A DNA stretch of 64,000 nucleotides, from the NCBI GenBank assembly GCA_037962975.1, contig CM075672.1, positions 52,832,501 to 52,896,500 of the forward strand, given 5' to 3'. Source of the DNA: Clitoria ternatea. Its lineage: Eukaryota; Streptophyta; Magnoliopsida; Fabales; Fabaceae. Shown piece by piece: positions 45,122-56,458 of this stretch. Position numbers and translations under genes: made by a program. Numbering within the stretch: the stretch's first letter is position 1; each line of letters starts with the position of its first letter. The notes below the pieces were generated by a model that was not told where the DNA came from, did no database searches, and saw only the letters and a program-made list of their open reading frames with translations.

Positions 45122-48100
45122 TGTAACACCCTAATTTAAACAAATCATAGACAAGAAAAACAGGGAAAATTTTTCACAATTAAAACCAGAATACCACGGT
45201 ATAAGAAATGAGAGGAGAAGAAGAATAAGAGAACAAAAGAAATTCAAGAAACTAACAGCAGAAGAAGGGAGAAATTGCGTAGGCAGGTCTCATAGCAATG
45301 CGCACACGCTCAAGCGAAAACTTCACTCGGTATTCGTTCATTTCACTCGGCATTTCCGCACTCGGGTTCTAGCGCCTGATTCACTCGGAAGGATCCAACC
45401 TCAGTCTACTCGGACTTAGCTCTTGCACCTACTAGTCCCATTCGGACAATGCAACTTATTCTACGGTTTTATCAATCAGAACATATACGCGAATAATACG
45501 GAAGTGGTCCCCACTATCACTCACTCGGGATCTAGGAGGACTCCTCACCCAGAGTAATCTTCACGTCCTTTTTGTCACTCGGGGTATTTCACTTAGTTTT
45601 CACTCGGTAACCATAATCTTCTAACTCTCAATATTCTACTAGGCTAAGACTCACTTGGATTCTTTTGTCTCTAACAGCTTACTACAGTGGGGTCCCCTAG
45701 AGTCTAAGTGTCACTCTCCAGTCGGAAAACCTTTACTCGGCGGATTCTCACTCGGGGTTCGTTGATTATCCTACGCTCGGGAGAAATTTTAGTAATAACC
45801 ACTCGGAACATGTAGTTAGGCTCTCAACTTCGATCCTAACAACTCATCGTTAGGGGCAGTCTTCTATGTCAATTCCTACTCGGAGCTATCTGATTTCACT
45901 CACTCACAGCGTCTGAACCTTACCACTCGGTGACAGAGTCACAAACTCACCCTCTAGACCATAGGTTGGCTTCTTCATGTTAAGTTATGTCATCTCCTGC
46001 ACATTCGGGAATATGAACGCATATATATATAAAGATTACCCAGGCATTTCACAGCGTAAGATAGACACGCAACATGGCATAAACATAGGCATATATATAT
46101 ATGTATATAGGAGTGCATAACACGGATTTACAACCACATTGTCGTATTCCCATTTTAAGAGGATCAACTCTGTATAAAAGACTAACAGCAAAACACGAGC
46201 CGGCCAAGGCTTAACCCAAACATTATATACAGCACATGCACAGTCATAAAATTTGCCTAGTGCATCAGTACTTCACCCGGCATTTCAGCTCCTCCTCTAA
46301 TCCTCATTACGAGAGATGTTCACTGAAAAAGTGCCACAGCAGGGGTGAGTATCTTAAATTTTAAATGATAGATACTGACTCAGGTTGTCTCACATTTATA
46401 CAACTATATATATATATATATATGCACACACAATCACACGTGGCAATGATTAAGGTCAGAGTATTACGAATCAACCAGGACACCCACACACAAGATCCTT
46501 ACCGATCAGAATCCACCAGTTGTCACTCGCCCTTACACACATCAACTCAATAACATTAACATACAACAATCAGTGACATGATATTAAGGTCCATGAATCA
46601 GAATGCATCTTTTGAACATTTATCAGTCAGAACCCACAATTCTCATTTGGCTATATATATACGCAACTCTGCAACAACATAACATACATTCATAGAACAG
46701 GTTTCAATCAGCATCAACAACCTATACACACGGATATATATATATATACATTCATCATCTCATGCATAATCAATTCCAGCAATATCAGCAGTTAATACAC
46801 ACAGATTATTCACTCAGTTCCGCATTCGTGTGTAATCGGTTCTGACGTTGCAACGTAGGCTCTCAGCCTTTTGTACATAGCTCTCAGCTATCATTTCAGC
46901 TCCCAGCTGCTTGGCCGTTTTACAGGTACCCAACCATTTGCCCACAGGTGACACCAACGCTCTCAGCGCCAACAGAGGTGTTCACAGGCAGCCCGAGTCC
47001 CACTCGAAGGCTACCTTAAGTCCCACTTAAGGATTTTATAGCGTCCCACGCTTTATAACCGATGGTAGTGTCCCACACTACGTGCTCCCAACACAACGCA
47101 TCCCATGCGCCACACGCGGATTCATCACACAACATAGAGTTCATGCACACAATCTTTAACTTAGCCATACATACTTCACATGCAGTCGGTGATACCATTT
47201 CCAGAACTCCACATATTAATCTAACACACACATACTTCCATGCAATCATCATCATAACTTCATTAGATGGATACAGCAACATAAAGGTCCAATGCAATCG
47301 GTGTCAATCAATATCAAGATTCTATAAGTATTCTCGTCAACTCAAGCATCACATGCACTCGGTATACAACAATATCAGGACTTAATCAACGCATACATCC
47401 ATATAGAGATCAACAGATTCAAATAAGTATTCCAATCAACACGACATAACATGCAATCGGTATATAATAGTGTCAGGACTTAATCAACGTATACATCTTC
47501 AAGGGAAATGATAACATGCAACACTCACTCTCACTTATCCTACACTCGGGTACTCCACATGCAGGCACATCATACAAACAGAATGCAGAGCCACAATTAT
47601 CAACACCCGAAACTCATTCATAACCCATGCATTTAACATGTAAGGTACTCCCCCTACCAACTACGAGACTCCGAGAGACTCTTCTGCTTGGGTGCTGGTT
47701 CTTTTTCCTCGCTGCTTCACTCAACACTTTCACTCGTTTAACCTTCACTGGAACACTGCTTCCTTCCACGAGTGGTGCAGGGCTGCTTCTGCTTCGACGC
47801 TCGTCCTTTACTTGTATAAGGGAGCTCTGACTCCTCTGCTGCACCGTCAACATGGCTTCCGAAACAGGGAGTGGAAACAGAGAGCAGAGAAGGAGAAGAG
47901 AAGAAGGAAAACAAGAGAGAAAGAGAAGGAGGAAGAAGAAGAAGAACTCGCAGGGAAATTTGAAGAATGAATGGCAAGGAAAGCCATCAACCAATTATAA
48001 ATGCATGCATGAAGGAAGGGAATGGTGGGGTGGGAAAACGTGAGGAGCAGTCTGCTCACGTCACCCAGTCCCATCAGCATCTACTAAAGCTAATCACCTT

Positions 48101-48205
48101 TTGATTAATTAAGTTAAGGGTAATTAGTGAACAATTTCCACTTCTGAATTATTATTTTAATGGCTTATTTCACCCGGTACATTATTATAAAATTGGGATG
48201 TTACA
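45122..48205 (-). repeat. 3' LTR of the minus-strand Tekay element
   Basis: Minus strand TGTAACATCCC (48205) to GGGTGTTACA (45122), directly after the polypurine tract GAGTGGGGGAGAA (48206-48218). It contains a TATA-like TTTATAAT near 47995, micro-hairpins at 46857-47109 and CACTCGG motifs at 45300-46010. Confidence 0.95.
46857..47109. repeat. array of ten micro-hairpins with 3-base loop, 3' LTR
   Basis: Units with loop CTC or CCC: aggct/agcct (46857), atagct/agctat (46877), cagct/agctg (46897), cgct/agcg (46958), cgagt/actcg (46994), ccttaagt/acttaagg (47014), agcgt/acgct (47040), gtagtgt/acactac (47065), gtgct/aacac with one mismatch (47082), cgcat/atgcg (47097). Stems differ between units but each pairs. 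A perfect 12-bp palindrome (acgttgcaacgt) precedes at 46845. Confidence 0.92.
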
Positions 48206-48219
48206 GTTCTCCCCCACTC

Positions 48220-49532
48220 AAAAGAATTTCGTCCTTGAAATTCAGTCAGTAACTCACCTTGGTCAAATAACTCGGGGTATTGCTGCCTCATGGCATCCTC
48301 GCGCTCCCAGTTATAAGAAGTATATCCGTCCTGCTGCCACTCCACTTCAACCAGTTGCACATTCTTACTCCTTAATTGTTTTACCGATCGGTCCACGATC
48401 CTAGTCGGTATAGTTACAGTGGTCAGGTCTTCCCTGATTTTCACTTCATCATCGGGCATTGTCTGAGTAGAATCTGGCAGATACTTCCTTAGTTGAGACA
48501 TATGAAACACGTCATGCAATCGAGACAAGTGAGTCGGTAATGCTATTCGGTATGCCATGGAGCCGACTCGTTCTGACACTTCATACGGCCCAATGTATCG
48601 AGGGCTTAACTTTCCACTCTTCAAGGCTCGCCCGACTCCTTTATTCGGTGAAGTCCTTAAAAATACCCTGTCTCCGACTGAAAATTCCAATGGTCTGGTG
48701 CGTTTGTCATGGTAGCTCTTCTGACTATCTTGAGACGCCTTCATCTTTTCTCTTATCACTCGGATCTGTTCTGAAGTTTGTTTCACAACCTCTGGCCCCA
48801 ATAGCAGACTCTCACCCGATTCTAACCAGCAAAGCGGGGTTCGGCATCTTCGACCATACAGTGCTTCGTAGGGTGCCATACCAATACTATTGTGATGGCT
48901 TTTATTGTACGTAAACTAAACCAAGGGAAGGTACTGCTCCCATTCCCCACCGTGCTCTAGCACACACGCCCTTAGCAAGTCCTCTAAGCTCTAGATTGTT
49001 CGCTCGGATTGTCCATCAGATTGGGGGTGGTAAGCAGAACTAAGCCAAAGTTTTGTACCCATTTCCTGGTGCAGGCTGGTCCAAAACCGGGATATGAACC
49101 TAGGATCCCTATCCAATACAATAAAAGTCGGTATACCATGCAGTCGGATAATTTCGTGAATATAAATTTGAGCTAACTATGCATCGGGTACTTCATGTTC
49201 AAAGGCAGGAAGTGTGCACTCTTCGTTAGTCGGTCAACAATGACCCATATCGCATCATGGCCCGCTCGGTTTTTGGGCAATCCCATGACAAAGTCCATGG
49301 CAATTGAGTCCCATTTCCACACGGGAATCTCCAGGGGTTGCAATGCACCATACGGCTTCTGGTGCTCCACTTTTGACTTCTGACAGGTGATGCACTGAGC
49401 CACATATTCTGCCACGTTCCTCTTTAATCTGGGCCACCAGAACTGGGTTCTTAGGTCATGGTACATTTTCGTGGCACCCGGGTGGATACTTAGCAAGCTC
49501 TTGTGTGCTTCATCAAGCACCATTCTTCTCAA
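48220..49532 (-). pseudogene. Tekay integrase and chromodomain, frameshifted
   Basis: Three frame pieces. 49532-49173 carries the zinc region (CITCQKSKVEHQ) and AMDFVMGLPKN. 49172-48880 is shifted and holds the DRDPRF and HPQSDGQSER segments, with stops where Gln and Glu codons became TAG. 48879-48157 starts MAPYEALYGRRCRTPLCW and includes KLSPRYIGPYEVSERVG and the chromodomain-like tail (WEREDAMRQQYPELF). A one-base loss separates it from RNase H at about 49530. It is closely similar to the intact ORF at 27614-29131. The open frame runs on through the polypurine tract into the LTR. Confidence 0.9.
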
Positions 49533-50911
49533 TTCTCCCCACCCAGCACGTATATTCTATTTCTTACTCGGAAGATTCCATCTGATCCCTCGGTCAAGGA
49601 CAAATCCTTGCCTTTGGCCTGAGTCTCCTTCATCTCAGCCAAGTAGGAATCTGACTGCTGTTGCTCGTACACGGATTTCAGGAATTCATTGGTAATCCTC
49701 AGCGTACCGATCGTCATTTTCCGAGAGGAGGGGATATCAACATGTAAGTTCATGTCTCGGAACTGTTCCAATAGCTCTACCTCCTTCACCATCATCACTG
49801 CTACATGAAGGGACTTCCGACTCAACGCGTCAGCAACAACGTTTGCCTTACCCGGATGGTACTTTAGCTCGAAATCATAATCTTTTAAAATTTCCATCCA
49901 TCTCCTCTGCCTCATGTTCAGTTCCTTTTGGTCGAATAAGTACTTGAGGCTCTTGTGATCACTGTATACTTCAAATCTGGACCCGAACAAATAATGCCTC
50001 CAGATTTTTAATGTGAACACCACAGCTGCCAATTCCAAGTCGTGGGTCGGATAATGCTGCTCGTGAGGTCTCAATTGCCGAGAGGCGTACGCTATCACTC
50101 GGTCTTTCTGCATTAGCACGCATCCTAATCCGAGTCCTGATGCATCACAATAGACCACGAAGCTCTCTTGCAAGTCAGGTAATGCCAGCACCGGAGTAGT
50201 CGCCAACTTGTCCTTCAACTCTCGGAAGCTGTTCTCGCACTCAGAACTCCATACGAAGGGAATGCTTTTCCGAGTCAATTTAGTCAGTGGCAAGGCCAAC
50301 TTAGAAAAACCTTCAATGAATCTTCTATAATAACCTGCCAGGCCCATAAAGCTCCTTATCTCCGAGACCGACTTGGGTCTCTCCCATGCCATTATAGCCG
50401 CCACCTTCGAAGGGTCCACCGAGACACCTTCCTCGGAAATCACATGTCCGAGGAAATGGATTTTATTCATCCAGAAATCACACTTTGAAAGCTTTGCAAA
50501 CAACTGCTTCTCCCTTAACACTTGGAGTACCGCCCGGAGACGTTTTTCATGCTCCTCAGAAGTCTTAGAATAGACTAGGATGTCATCAATGAAAATAACT
50601 ACGAATCGGTCTAAATATGGGTGGAATATGCTGTTCATGTAATTCATGAAGACAGCAGGGGCGTTTGTTACACCGAACAGCATCACTATATACTCGTAGT
50701 GACCATACCGAGTCCTAAAGGCAGTCTTTGGGTTATCCGAGTCCTTCACTCAGATTTGGTGGTATCTCGATCGCAGGTCCATTTTCGAGAAGACTGAGGC
50801 TCCACGCAGTTGGTCGATCAAATCATCAATTCGGGGCAATGGGTATCGGTTCTTAATCGTGAGTTTGTTTAGCTGTCGGTAGTCTATACAAAGCCTCATG
50901 CTGCCATCCTT
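49529..50911 (-). pseudogene. Tekay reverse transcriptase and RNase H
   Basis: From DGSMRLCIDYR after a TAG (50912-50914, Lys codon AAG to TAG) through a second stop TGA near 50750 (after YHQI). It is then open from 50749: FGVTNAPAVFMNYMNS, catalytic VVIFIDDILVYSKT, GYYRRFIEGFSKLALPLTK, RNase H FVVYCDASGLGLGCVLMQ and HPGKANVVADALSRKS. The first part of RT lies between the two stops. The RNase H residues look complete. Confidence 0.92.
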
Positions 50912-51930
50912 CTTCTAAACAAGCAGTACAGGTGCACCCCAAGGTGATACACTCGGCCTAATGAATTGTTTTCCGAGTAACTCATCTACTTGCTTCTTCA
51001 GCTCGGCCAAATCAGTTGGGGACATTCTATATGGTGCACTAGAGACTGGCTCGGCTCCAGGGATCAGGTGTATAGAGAATTTGACTTCTCTATTGGGAGG
51101 GACACTCGGTACGTCTTCAGGAAACACCTCTGGGAATTCACAGACAGTTGGAATTTCGTTCACCCGGGCTTTACTCTCATCCTCGGTTAGACAAAGCATC
51201 ATAAACAGTTGAGCTATACCTTGTGCCGTGTCGTCTTCATAGTGCTGCCCCGGGAAGATTATCCTTCGATTTCTGCAATCCACTAACACCTTGTTGGCTG
51301 AAAGCCAATCTATTCCAAGCACAATGTCAAGGTCCTTTAAGGGTATGCACACCAAATCGAAAGTGAAACTTCGATCACACAACACAAATGTTACATCCTT
51401 GCACATTGATGATGTCAACACCTTAGCGCCAGTCGGATTGGCTACTTCCAAAGTCCGATCCATAAACACAGTCGGTAACTTTAATTGCTTTACACACTCA
51501 TCAGCTATAAAAGAATGGGTGGCTCCCGAATCAAAAACAACATTAAGCGTATATCTACCGAGTGAGCACTTACATTGTACCAAGTCATTCGCCTGTGCAG
51601 CATCTTCCGCGTTGATGGTGTAGACTCTTCCTGCTGCTGGTTGGTCGGTATTCCTCTCTCGGCCATTTGGAGCAAGCATCATGTTTCTTCTGGCTCTGTT
51701 GCCTCTGCCACCCAGTCTTTGGTTATCATTCACTCGGTTTCTCTCTTGGAAACCTCCTTGACGTACACTGGTGTTTGCTTGACGGAGTTGGGGGCAATCG
51801 GGGCGAATGTGTCCCCTTTTATTACAATGAAAACATACCACCTCACCATCGTGGTTACAGTCTCGGGCATAATGATTTCCTCCACACTTGAAACACTTTC
51901 CGTCTCCCACAGCTGGTCGTCTTTCATGGA
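50912..51930 (-). pseudogene. Tekay zinc-knuckle region, protease and RT start
   Basis: Two CCHC knuckles open the frame (CFKCGGNHYARDC, CFHCNKRGHIRPDC). Then a basic linker, the protease VVFDSGATHSFIADE with intact DSG triad, and IVLGIDWLSANKVLVDC. The RT beginning is SIHLIPGAEPVSSAPYRMSP...WGAPVLLV. It is out of frame with gag upstream: a stop TGA (51931-51933) and a frame change lie between NVGRN and the first knuckle. The plus-strand relative at 24978 is continuous here, so this is damage in this copy rather than programmed shifting. Confidence 0.9.
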
Positions 51931-52641
51931 TCAGTTTCTGCCAACGTTACTCGGTCTCTTGAAGCGGGATTGCTGGGGCCTCAAGGAATGGTTGGCTCTG
52001 CTGCTCTGGCCCGAATGGGCCTTGTCATCCTCCTCAAATATCCTACAATTATTCACCAACGTAGGGAAACCCTGTATCTCTTGGTATCTACAAGCTCTCT
52101 TAATATCAGATCTTAATCCATTCTCAAATTTAAGGCACTTGGAGCTGTCCGTCCCTGGTTGTTGGAAAGGTGGGTAGAATAGGGACAACTCCTCGAATCT
52201 GGTCGCATACTCTTCCACAGTCATGGAGCCTTGTTTCAACTCCATAAACTCCAACTCCTTCCGACTCCTTACTGTGTCGGGGAAGTACTTCTCTAAGAAG
52301 CATGTCTTGAAATCATTCCAGGTCAGCTGATTATCATCGTCAGGGAATCGGTTTCTGGCTATCTTCCACCAGTTTTCCGCCTCGTCACGTAGCATGTATA
52401 CTACACATTCTACTTTCTGGGCCTCAGTACAGCGAAGACCCCCAAAAATCCTCTCCAGCTCCTGAGTCCATTTAAAAGCTGTCTCAAGGTTCCGTCCTCC
52501 TAGAAATTCACTCGGCTTCCTCTTCAGGAAGCGGTCCAGCACTTGGCCCTCCTCAGCTCGAGGCTGGCCCTGCCTCTCAAACACGTCTGCAAAACGTTGG
52601 AATGTCGTGGCTATAGCTTCCATGCTTTGGCGATGCGTCAT
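51931..52641 (-). CDS. Tekay gag capsid region
   Basis: 236 codons from ATG 52641 (MTHRQSMEAIATTFQRFADV), 257 bp after the primer site. Contains the retrotransposon gag domain: FLGGRNLETAFKWTQELERI, YMLRDEAENWW, TWNDFKTCFLEKYFPDTVRS, LKQGSMTVEEYATRFEELS and FENGLRSDIKRACRY. It ends prematurely at TGA just before the zinc knuckles, so the RNA-binding half is in another frame. The leader 52642-52898 holds no gene. Confidence 0.9.
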   Translation of the reverse strand: MTHRQSMEAIATTFQRFADVFERQGQPRAEEGQVLDRFLKRKPSEFLGGRNLETAFKWTQELERIFGGLRCTEAQKVECVVYMLRDEAENWWKIARNRFPDDDNQLTWNDFKTCFLEKYFPDTVRSRKELEFMELKQGSMTVEEYATRFEELSLFYPPFQQPGTDSSKCLKFENGLRSDIKRACRYQEIQGFPTLVNNCRIFEEDDKAHSGQSSRANHSLRPQQSRFKRPSNVGRN

Positions 52642-52898
52642 CCCTTATCCTGAAATTAACACCCCTTCAAGGATAAGTATGCCAAGCCACCCAATACCGA
52701 TCGGATTTCAGCCTAATGTTCAGTAACTTAGCACATCATACTATTTCTATATGCTACTCAATCAATCGGACCAGGAGGGAAACAACCTCCTATCCACAAG
52801 TCAGTATAAATCAGGTTCAATCATGATGACCACTCAGTCAGAAAGCACACAACCGCTCACACTCGGCAAGCATACCTTGGCCTTGGACCTTTCGGTCT

Positions 52899-52910
52899 GC
52901 TCTGATACCA
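52899..52910 (-). other. primer binding site, initiator Met tRNA
   Basis: TGGTATCAGAGC on the minus strand, a perfect match to the usual plant initiator Met tRNA primer site, three bases from the LTR end. Confidence 0.95.
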
Positions 52911-52913
52911 AAA

Positions 52914-55900
52914 TGTAACACCCTAATTTAAACAAATCATAGACAAGAAAAACAGGGAAAATTTTTCACAATTAAAACCAGAATACCACGGTATAAGAAA
53001 TGAGAGGAGAAGAAGAATAAGAGAACAAAAGAAATTCAAGAAACTAACAGCAGAAGAAGGGAGAAATCGTGTAGGCAGGTCTCATAGCAACACGCACACG
53101 CTCAAGCGAAAACTTCACTCGGTATTCGTTCATTTCACTCGGCATTTCCGCACTCGGGTTCCAGCGCCTGATTCACTCGGAAGGATCCAACCTCAGTCTA
53201 CTCAGACTTAGCTCTTGCACCTACTAGTCCCATTCGGACAATGCAACTTATTCTACGATTTTATCAATCAGAACATATACGCGAATAATACGGAAGTGGT
53301 CCCCACTATCACTCACTCGGGATCTAGGAGGACTCCTCACCCAGAGTAATCTTCATGTCCTTTTTGTCACTCGGGGTATTTCACTTAGTTTTCACTCGGT
53401 AACCATAATCTTCCGACTCTCAATATTCTACTAGGCTAAGACTCACTTGGATTCTTTTGTGTCTAACAGCTTACTAGAGTGGGGTCCCCTAGAGTCTAAG
53501 TGTCACTCTCCAGTCGGAAAACCTTTACTCGGCGGATTCTCACTCGGGGTTCGTTGATTATCCTACGCTCGGGAGAAATTTTAGTAATAACCACTCGGAA
53601 CGTGTAGTTAGGCTCTCAACTTTAATCCTAACAACTCATCGTTAGGGGCAGTCTTCTATGTCAATTCCTACTCGGAGCTATCTGATTTCACTCACTCACA
53701 GCGTCTGAACCTTCCCACTCGGTGACAGAGTCACAAACTCAACCCTCTAGACCATAGGTTGGCTTCTTCATGTTAAGTTATGTCATCTCCTGCACATTCG
53801 GGAATATGAACGCATATATATATAAAGATTACCCAGGCATTTCACAGCGTAAGATAGACACGCAACATGGCATAAACATAGGCATATATATATATGTATA
53901 TAGGAGTGCATAACACGGATTTACAACCACATTGTCGTATTCCCATTTTAAGAGGATCAACTCTGTATAAAAGACTAACAGCAAAACACGAGCCGGCCAA
54001 GGCTTAACCCAAACATTATATACAGCACATGCACAGTCATAAAATTTCCCTAGTGCATCAGCACTTCACCCGGCATTTCAGCTCCTCCTCCAATCCTCAT
54101 TACGAGAGATGTTCACTGAAAAAGTGCCACAGCAGGGGTGAGTATCTTAAATTTTTAATGATAGATACTGACTCAGGTTGTCTCACATTTATACAACTAT
54201 ATATATATATATATATGCACACATAATCACACGTGGCAATGATTAAGGTCAAAGTATTACGAATCAACCAGGACACCCACACACAAGATCCTTACTGATC
54301 GGAATCCACCAGTTGTCACTCGCCCTTACACACATCAACTCAATAACATTAACATACAACAATCAGTGACATGATATTAAGGTCCATGAATCAGAATGCA
54401 TCTTTTGAACATTTATCAGTCAGAACCCACAATTCTCACTCGGCTATATATATATACGCAACTCTTCAACAACATAACATACATTCATAGAACAGGTTTC
54501 AATCAGCATCAACAGCATATGCACACGGATATATATATATACATTCATCATCTCATGCATAATCAATTCCAGCAATATCAGCAGTTAATACACACAGATT
54601 ATTCACTCGGTTCCACATTCATGTGTAATCGGTTCTGACGTTGCAATGTAGGCTCTCAGCCTTTTATACATAGCTCTCAGCTATCATTTCAGCTCCCAGC
54701 TGCTTGGCCGTTTTACAGGTACCCAACCATTTGCCCACAGGTGACACCAACGCTCTCAGCGCCAACAGAGGTGTTCACAGGCAGCCCGAGTCCCACTCGA
54801 AGGCTACCTTAAGTCCCACTCAAGGATTTTACGGCGTCCCACGCTTTATAACTGATGGTAGTGTCCCACACTACGTGCTTCCAGCACAACACATCCCATA
54901 CGCCACACGCGGATTCATCACATAACATAGAGTTCATGCACACAATCTTTAACTCAGCCATACATACTTCACATGCAGTCGGTAATACCATTTCCAGAAC
55001 TCCACATATTAATCTAACACACACATTCTTCCATGCAATCATCATCATAACTCCATTAGATGGATACAGCAACATAAAGGTCCAATGCAATTGGTGTCAA
55101 TCAATATCAAGATTCTATAAGTATTCTCGTCAACTCAAGCATCACATGCACTCGGTATACAACAATATCAGGACTTAATCAACGCATGCATCCATATAGA
55201 GATCAACAGATTCAAATAAGTATTCCAATCAACACGACATAACATGCAATCAGTATATAATAGTGTCAGGACTTAATCAACGCATACATCTTCAAGGGCA
55301 ATGATAACATGCAACACTCACTCTCACTTATCCTACACTCGGGTACTCCACATGCAGGCACATCATACAAATAGAATGCAGAGCCACAATTATCAACACC
55401 CGAAACTCATTCATAACCCATGCATTTAACATGTAAGGTACTCCCCCTACCAACTACGAGACTCCGAGAGACTCTTCTGCTTGGGTGCTGGTTCTTTTTC
55501 CTTGCTGCTTCACTCAACACTTTCACTCGTTTAACCTTCACTGGAACACTGCTACCTTCCACGAGTGGTGCAGGGCTGCTTCTGCTTCGACGCTCGTCCT
55601 TTACTCGTATAAGGGAGCTCTGACTCCTTTGCTGCACCGTCAACGTGGCTTCCAAAACAGGGAGTGGAAACAGAGAGCAGAGAAAGAGAAGAGAAGAAGG
55701 AAAATAAGAAAGAGAAGGAGGAAGAAGAAGAACTCGCAGGGAAATTTGAAGAATGAATGGCAAGGAAAGCCATCAACCAATTATAAACGCATGCATGAAG
55801 GAAGGGAATAGTGGGGTGGGAAAACGTGAGGAGCAGTCTGCTCACGTCACCCAGTCCCATCAGCATCCACTAAAGCTAATCACCTTTTGATTAATTAAGT

Positions 55901-55991
55901 TAAGGGTAATTAGTGAACAATTTCCACTTCTGAATTATTATTTTAATGGCTTATTTCACCTGGTACATTATTATAAAATTGGGATGTTACA
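52914..55991 (-). repeat. 5' LTR of the minus-strand Tekay element
   Basis: 3078 bp, about 98 percent like the 3' LTR over the part compared. It abuts the target duplication GTCTT at 55992. The micro-hairpin array is at 54650-54903. Confidence 0.95.
54650..54903. repeat. micro-hairpin array, 5' LTR copy
   Basis: Same ten units as at 46857-47109. Six are unchanged. gtgct/agcac is perfectly paired here (imperfect in the other LTR), while ccttaagt/actcaagg has one mismatch, the gcgt/acgc unit has lost its outer pair and the last unit has two mismatches. Confidence 0.9.
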
Positions 55992-56458
55992 GTCTTTATA
56001 CTACGATGCTAGTTCCGTGTTTGTGCATGTTTTTCTGATTTTTCTAAATGTTTTTTAGTCTTTTATATGTTGTCCATTTGAAAGAATCAGAATATCAAAC
56101 AATATCTTAAAGTCTTAGCTTTAGGGTCAAATCAGAATATCAATTGATGGTGTGTTCTTTATTTGATCTCTGTGATTTAATAAAAAGGAATAATTGATTC
56201 CAGTGATGCTTAAAAATGAAACATTGCATGTGAGAGGAAGTGTGGAAGAAGTGATTTGCATGTAGCATAACTCAATTGATGTGCAGTTTTAACTATCATC
56301 TTTGGGACTATATATTTTCAGTTTTAACTATCATCTTTGGACTGGTTATTATTGTATATATATGCTGAACTTTATATTTTTATTTTGCTTTTGGATATTA
56401 CTTTTTCATTTGGCTTTGACTTTGATTTTAAATAATGAGTTTCAATATGATAATTAGG

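Larger units (their letters stand above)
45122..55991 (-). mobile_element. Tekay-type Ty3/gypsy element with both LTRs and target duplication
   Basis: 10,870 bp flanked by GTCTT (45117-45121, 55992-55996). LTRs 45122-48205 and 52914-55991 (3084 and 3078 bp) differ at about 17 of the first 860 positions by eye, roughly 2 percent. Primer site, gag, protease, RT, RNase H, integrase and polypurine tract are all present in the usual order. Frameshifts and stops in pol show that it is not autonomous. At the grass substitution rate often used for LTRs this suggests under one million years since insertion (inference). Confidence 0.95.

Noticed and set aside
46365..46553. ORFs around the (AT)n run in the Tekay LTR
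   Set aside because: Low-complexity reading through a microsatellite, repeated in the other LTR only by identity.
47614..47994. A 126-codon ORF, also at 55407-55763, present in both Tekay LTRs
   Set aside because: LTR identity explains its presence in both. It is serine/leucine-rich low complexity, the two copies differ at the N-terminus by indels, and no domain is recognisable. It could be leader coding, but I cannot support it.
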